From contig JAQWOW010000057.1 in NCBI GenBank assembly GCA_029245665.1, positions 1 to 11,597 on the forward strand: a stretch of 11,597 nt of DNA. The letters run 5' to 3'. Shown here one piece after another: positions 9,901-11,597 of this stretch; positions within the stretch are counted from its first letter, which is position 1; each line of letters starts with the position of its first letter. The notes under the pieces were generated by a model. That model did no database searches and was not told the origin of the DNA. It saw only the letters and a program-made list of their open reading frames with translations. This stretch comes from Polaribacter sp. GTDB taxonomy: Bacteria; Bacteroidota; Bacteroidia; Flavobacteriales; Flavobacteriaceae. The position numbers and the translations under genes were made by a program.

Positions 9901-10155
9901 GTAAACTTAAGAGCAGATGTATCATTGAGAGATAATTTAACCCAAATTAGATCCGTAGATGAAGATAATGATCAAATTAGTGGGGGTCAAAAACTTTTTT
10001 CTATTAAATTTACCGCTGATTATAGATTAAGCAGTAGTTTAACAGCTTCTTTTTATTACAATCATCAAACATCTAAATACGCTATATCAACCACCTTCCC
10101 TAGACAAGCTATTAATGCTGGTTTTAATATTATTTACAACTTAGGAGGAAACTAA
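6973..10155 (+). CDS. sprA: Cell surface protein SprA (Sov), C-terminal piece of a frame-split gene
   Basis: Second part of the T9SS outer-membrane translocon. From the first possible start (GTG 6973) it has 1060 residues; the open frame reaches back to 6958, so the homologous sequence really begins a few codons earlier (KDFE). It has no signal peptide and so could not reach the outer membrane unaided, which supports its being the rear of a broken gene. Conserved early stretch GSYIQPPGIERERLQG, then many amphipathic strand segments, a Lys/Arg/Ser-rich loop near residues 590-625 (KNQRKKTKGSRNN) and a barrel-like end YNHQTSKYAIS...NIIYNLGGN. The GTG has no Shine-Dalgarno sequence, which is normal for this phylum and so not informative. 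Translation restart after the upstream TAA is possible, as the GTG is 11 bases after it, but there is no positive sign of it. gcvH starts 11 bases after the stop. Confidence 0.9.
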   Translation: MGVVSIEQNEGSYIQPPGIERERLQGSTTVQLQNEQSVTLKVKDLPANKARAIYKNISIDLRRFKNLKMFMHLQKNEGALAINDDDFSAIIRLGTDLNDNYYQIELPLKVSLNGTSALDLWPEANNLDAFLETFGKVKLERDKLDFSITDLYTSTEQDPEILYTISVKGNPTLAQLKTIVLGLKNNTPSPISGEIWFNELRSAGFDNKGGWAAVMNADANFADIANVSLAGSMSTIGFGNVEERVNQRSLNETKQYDVATTINLGKVLTPVKWGIQLPMSYSVGEQYIDPKFDPQYQDVKLADALSENDNSEFSRDYTKRTSISFTNVKKNRNPNSTKKPKFYDVENLAVSYAHNKEFQRNYNIKKRIRESVRASASYNFNFKSKPIEFFKSDSILKSKYWKIIKDINFNPVPKTFAINSSINRNYNEQQSRNLVEGLAPQPELKQRRFLFDWDYTIGFDLTKSLKLNFNATNSYIYDTFNNDEEIQVFDDFFNMGRANHYHQKLNAAYNLPIDKIPFLKFIKADYAYTADFDWQAAPQNTINVNGIDVPSLKLIGNTIQNANTHNFNTTLNFDSFYKGLRFERLLMTKNQRKKTKGSRNNGFPGASRRISQKKKLSTGKKILKATYDIVTSVKQGKISYSENNGQLLPGYTEDIGFLGGAPTSFAFGSQVDIRNRALENGWFVTRNQGDDYYNKTFSKTHYNKLDYTFTLKPIKDLNIDVRGNKIQTRNISQQLDLIDGNTQFEETPFFETGNFSTSHSMLSTAFKDGDVLFQNLRDYRGLIANRLALENGVPISGFGQNSQQVLLPAFMAAYSGKSPDKVNTGLFRNIPIPNWTLRYSGLTKLKFFKKNFSNFVISHGYRSSYTVSSFTNNLQHDRSNPFANSNIANNYEPELLVSAVTLVDEFSPLIKVDMKMRNSFSLRGEVKRDRTLTMNFNNSTLTDIRGTEYIFGMGYIFKDVKFNTRFTGKKQTLKGDVNLRADVSLRDNLTQIRSVDEDNDQISGGQKLFSIKFTADYRLSSSLTASFYYNHQTSKYAISTTFPRQAINAGFNIIYNLGGN

Positions 10156-10166
10156 AAAACATAAAA

Positions 10167-10547
10167 ATGAATATCCCATCAAATTTAAAGTATACAAAAG
10201 ACCACGAATGGATTAAAATTGAAGATTCTGTTGCAACAATAGGAATTACAGCCTTTGCGCAAGGAGAATTAGGAGATATCGTATATGTAGATGTAGATAC
10301 TTTAGATGAAGTCCTTGAAGAAGGTGAAGTTTTTGGATCTGTTGAGGCTGTTAAGACAGTTTCTGATTTATTTATGCCTTTAACTGGAGAAGTAATAGAA
10401 TTTAATGAAGCGCTAGAAGATGACCCAGAGTTTGTTAATTCTGATCCTTATGGAAAAGGCTGGATGATTAAACTTAAAATATCAGATAGCACACAAATAG
10501 AAAATTTATTAGACGCAGAGGCTTATGAAGAACTTATTCAAGGATAA
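10167..10547 (+). CDS. gcvH: Glycine cleavage system H protein
   Basis: Small cytoplasmic lipoyl carrier that shuttles the aminomethyl group of glycine between the P, T and L proteins, giving CO2, ammonia and methylene-tetrahydrofolate. The 126-residue length is typical. The opening KYTKDHEWIKIE (8-19) and GITAFAQGELGDIVYVDV (26-43) are family hallmarks. The lipoyl attachment lysine is K63 in GSVEAVKTVSDLFMP (57-71), followed by GEVIEFNEAL and NSDPYGKGWMIKLK. It is intact. The genes for the P and T proteins are not in the window, so its partners are encoded elsewhere. It follows sprA by 11 bases and overlaps the vanZ-like gene by 23 bases, so translation of the two is probably coupled. The ATG follows an A-rich ACATAAAA stretch. 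Confidence 0.97.
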   Translation: MNIPSNLKYTKDHEWIKIEDSVATIGITAFAQGELGDIVYVDVDTLDEVLEEGEVFGSVEAVKTVSDLFMPLTGEVIEFNEALEDDPEFVNSDPYGKGWMIKLKISDSTQIENLLDAEAYEELIQG

Positions 10548-10893
10548 TTTTTTTCTTATCGCAGCATTTGTTATCACAATTGTTATTTCCTGTCTAAGCT
10601 TAATAAAAACACCTAAAATAGATACGGGGTTTAGTAATATTGACAAACTTTATCACTTATTTGCATACTTCACTTTAAGCCTTTTTTGGTTATTTTCTTT
10701 TTACAAAAAATCATCTCTAAAATATTTCATAGTACTTGCTTGTCTAATTTATGGCATACTTATTGAAGTTATTCAACATACACTAACCTCCTATAGAACG
10801 GGTGATTATAAAGATGCAATTGCAAATACACTAGGTTCTATTTTCGGGTTAATTGTTTTTAATCAAATTAAGAAAAAAATTGACGTTAATTAA
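10525..10893 (+). CDS. VanZ-like family small membrane protein
   Basis: A 122-residue inner-membrane protein of the VanZ-like family, whose molecular function is not settled; the founding member gives low-level teicoplanin resistance, but most relatives, including this one, should not be called resistance genes. About four membrane segments are visible (roughly 9-27, 43-60, 67-83 and 97-113). Family positions present are D40-K41-x2-H44 (DKLYHLFAYF), E81-x2-Q84 (IEVIQH), and R91-x2-D94-x2-D97-x3-N101 (RTGDYKDAIANTLGSIFG). The start ATG at 10525 lies inside the end of gcvH in another frame, with a 23-base overlap; it begins MKNLFKDNFF with a short basic N-terminus before the first membrane segment, and no better start exists downstream. 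It is expected to be cotranslated with gcvH. Role unknown; an envelope-related job is inferred only from the family. Confidence 0.88.
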   Translation: MKNLFKDNFFLIAAFVITIVISCLSLIKTPKIDTGFSNIDKLYHLFAYFTLSLFWLFSFYKKSSLKYFIVLACLIYGILIEVIQHTLTSYRTGDYKDAIANTLGSIFGLIVFNQIKKKIDVN

Positions 10894-10902
10894 TACGAAG
10901 AC

Positions 10903-10934
10903 TTGTGTATAAACCAATAATTTAATTAAATTAG
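10903..10934 (+). promoter_or_regulatory. Weak candidate promoter upstream of tonB
   Basis: A TTG at 10903-10905 and TAAATTAG at 10927-10934 are separated by 21 bases, which fits the -33/-7 arrangement of Bacteroidota promoters (TTG, then TAnnTTTG). The -7 part has one mismatch (TTAG for TTTG). Initiation would fall near 10941, about 16 bases before the tonB ATG. This would let tonB be transcribed apart from gcvH and the vanZ-like gene. In such AT-rich DNA a near match by chance is likely, so this is tentative. Confidence 0.3.
10918..10933. repeat. 16-base perfect palindrome in the vanZ-tonB gap
   Basis: TAATTTAATTAAATTA equals its own reverse complement over all 16 bases. It contains no G or C and no loop, so it would not act as an intrinsic terminator. 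It overlaps the candidate -7 element of the tonB promoter, a position where a dimeric regulator could bind, but AT-only palindromes are frequent in low-GC genomes. The palindrome is certain; a function is not. Confidence 0.5.
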
Positions 10935-10956
10935 CGAACTATTAAAACCCTTTACA

Positions 10957-11597
10957 ATGGAAATTAAGAAAAACCCGAAGTCGAACTTAGAAAATTATAG
11001 CAAAATTTTTATGCAAATAGGTTTAGTTTTAGCACTATTTATAACTTATGCTGCAATAGAAAAGAAAACTTATGATAGAAATATTGGAGATTTAGGTTCT
11101 GCGAACATGACTGCAGAAATGGAAGAGGAGACGGTAATTACTGAAAGAATAGAACCTGTAAAACCAAAAACACCACCACCTCCAGCACCTGAAAAAATTG
11201 AAATTGTTGAAGATGAAAAAGAAGTAGAAGAAACTATTATTGAATCTACAGAAACGGATGAAACAGAAGCTGTAGAAATTATAGAAGTTGAAGAGGTTGA
11301 GGAAGTTATAGAAGATGTAAGTTTCATGATTATTGAAGATGTTCCGGTATTTCCTGGCTGTAAAGGAAACAAAGAAGAATTAAAAAAATGTTTTAGTAAA
11401 AAAGTACAAAAACACTTCTCAAGAAAATTTGATGCTGATTTACCAAATGAATTGGGTTTATCTGCTGGTAGAAAAAGAGTATTTATTGGTTTTAAGATTG
11501 ATAAAAATGGAAATATTGTTAATGTTCAGGCAAGAGCTCCTCACCCAAAAATTAAAAGCGAGGTAGTAAAGGTAATGAAACAATTGCCTAAAATGAA
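10957..11597 (+). CDS. tonB: Energy transducer TonB family protein (3' end beyond window)
   Basis: TonB-type protein that couples the inner-membrane proton gradient to TonB-dependent outer-membrane receptors. 213 codons plus two bases are present, still open at the right edge, so the stop lies outside. Order: cytoplasmic start MEIKKNPKSN (1-10), one membrane anchor (about 15-34), a short proline stretch KPKTPPPPAP (69-78), a long Glu/Val-rich acidic linker (about 79-128), then VPVFPGC (129-135) and the TonB C-terminal domain with C135 and C145, RVFIGFKIDKNGNIVNVQARAPHP (split over 174-197) and VVKVMKQLPKM (203-213). The PGC...C arrangement and acidic linker are typical of flavobacterial TonB; classical enterobacterial TonB has a Pro/Lys linker instead. 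The ATG at 10957 is the natural start, as it puts the anchor at the N-terminus. No exbB/exbD is in view. It is 63 bases downstream of the vanZ-like gene. The symbol is a family name; which receptors it serves cannot be told. Confidence 0.92.
   Translation, partial: MEIKKNPKSNLENYSKIFMQIGLVLALFITYAAIEKKTYDRNIGDLGSANMTAEMEEETVITERIEPVKPKTPPPPAPEKIEIVEDEKEVEETIIESTETDETEAVEIIEVEEVEEVIEDVSFMIIEDVPVFPGCKGNKEELKKCFSKKVQKHFSRKFDADLPNELGLSAGRKRVFIGFKIDKNGNIVNVQARAPHPKIKSEVVKVMKQLPKM

Larger units (their letters stand above)
3050..10155 (+). pseudogene. sprA: sprA as one gene, interrupted by a frameshift near 6956-6961
   Basis: This entry describes the whole locus that the two sprA pieces make up. 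Joined, they give about 2368 residues, close to the roughly 2400 expected for flavobacterial SprA, with one signal peptide at the front and one barrel-like end at the back and no visible loss or duplication at the junction. The first frame is open to 6958, the second only from 6958 (it has a TGA at 6955-6957), so a single small lesion explains everything. Restoring one A to GAATAAAA gives DDEIKDFEVGVV across the join. The rest of both frames is clean over 7 kb, which argues for a very recent mutation or a base-calling/assembly error, not an old decaying gene. I call it pseudogene only in the sense of a disrupted reading frame. Confidence 0.65.

Noticed and set aside
10894..10956. Intrinsic terminator between the vanZ-like gene and tonB
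   Set aside because: The only inverted repeat is an AT-only palindrome with no loop, no G/C stem and no following T-run.
11070..11372. Serine-rich 100-codon antisense frame
   Set aside because: The Ser/Thr/Ile repeats are the mirror of the GAA/GTA-rich acidic linker of tonB on the + strand, which is the real gene.

Overview
The window is a low-GC, AT-rich stretch that reads as a marine member of the Bacteroidota, most likely family Flavobacteriaceae (Polaribacter/Tenacibaculum-like; genus is a guess). The reasons are the presence of SprA, the outer-membrane translocon of the type IX secretion system (T9SS); a Bacteroidota-style TonB with a VPVFPGC signature; A/T-rich start regions without Shine-Dalgarno sequences; and a TAnnTTTG-type promoter element. 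All recognisable genes lie on the + strand.

Layout: a 147-base AT-rich leader with a candidate promoter; maeB (malic enzyme fused to a phosphotransacetylase-like domain, 148-2430); a 33-base gap; ruvA (Holliday-junction protein, 2464-3045); a 4-base gap; sprA (3050-10155), read in two pieces; an 11-base gap; gcvH (glycine cleavage H protein, 10167-10547); a VanZ-like membrane protein overlapping gcvH by 23 bases (10525-10893); a 63-base gap with a weak promoter candidate and a 16-base AT palindrome; and the first 213 codons of a tonB-type gene that runs off the right edge (10957 onward). maeB to vanZ are spaced tightly enough to be one transcription unit.

The main anomaly is that sprA is interrupted. 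The N-terminal 1303 codons end at a TAA (6959-6961), and the C-terminal ~1064 codons continue in another frame with SprA sequence resuming at once. The two frames touch only at base 6958, so the lesion maps to about 6956-6961. Adding one A there (GAATAAAA to GAAATAAAA) would rejoin the protein as a ~2368-residue SprA, close to the usual length of about 2400. Either this is a sequence/assembly error, or the strain has lost intact SprA and probably T9SS secretion and gliding. I see no slippery site to support programmed frameshifting.

The genes mix functions: carbon metabolism (maeB, gcvH), DNA repair (ruvA) and envelope biology (sprA, vanZ-like, tonB). The order resembles what I recall from flavobacterial chromosomes, so this looks like a conserved core locus rather than a mobile island. 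I found no mobile element, CRISPR array, tRNA, rRNA, phage gene or defence system, and no wholly new system.
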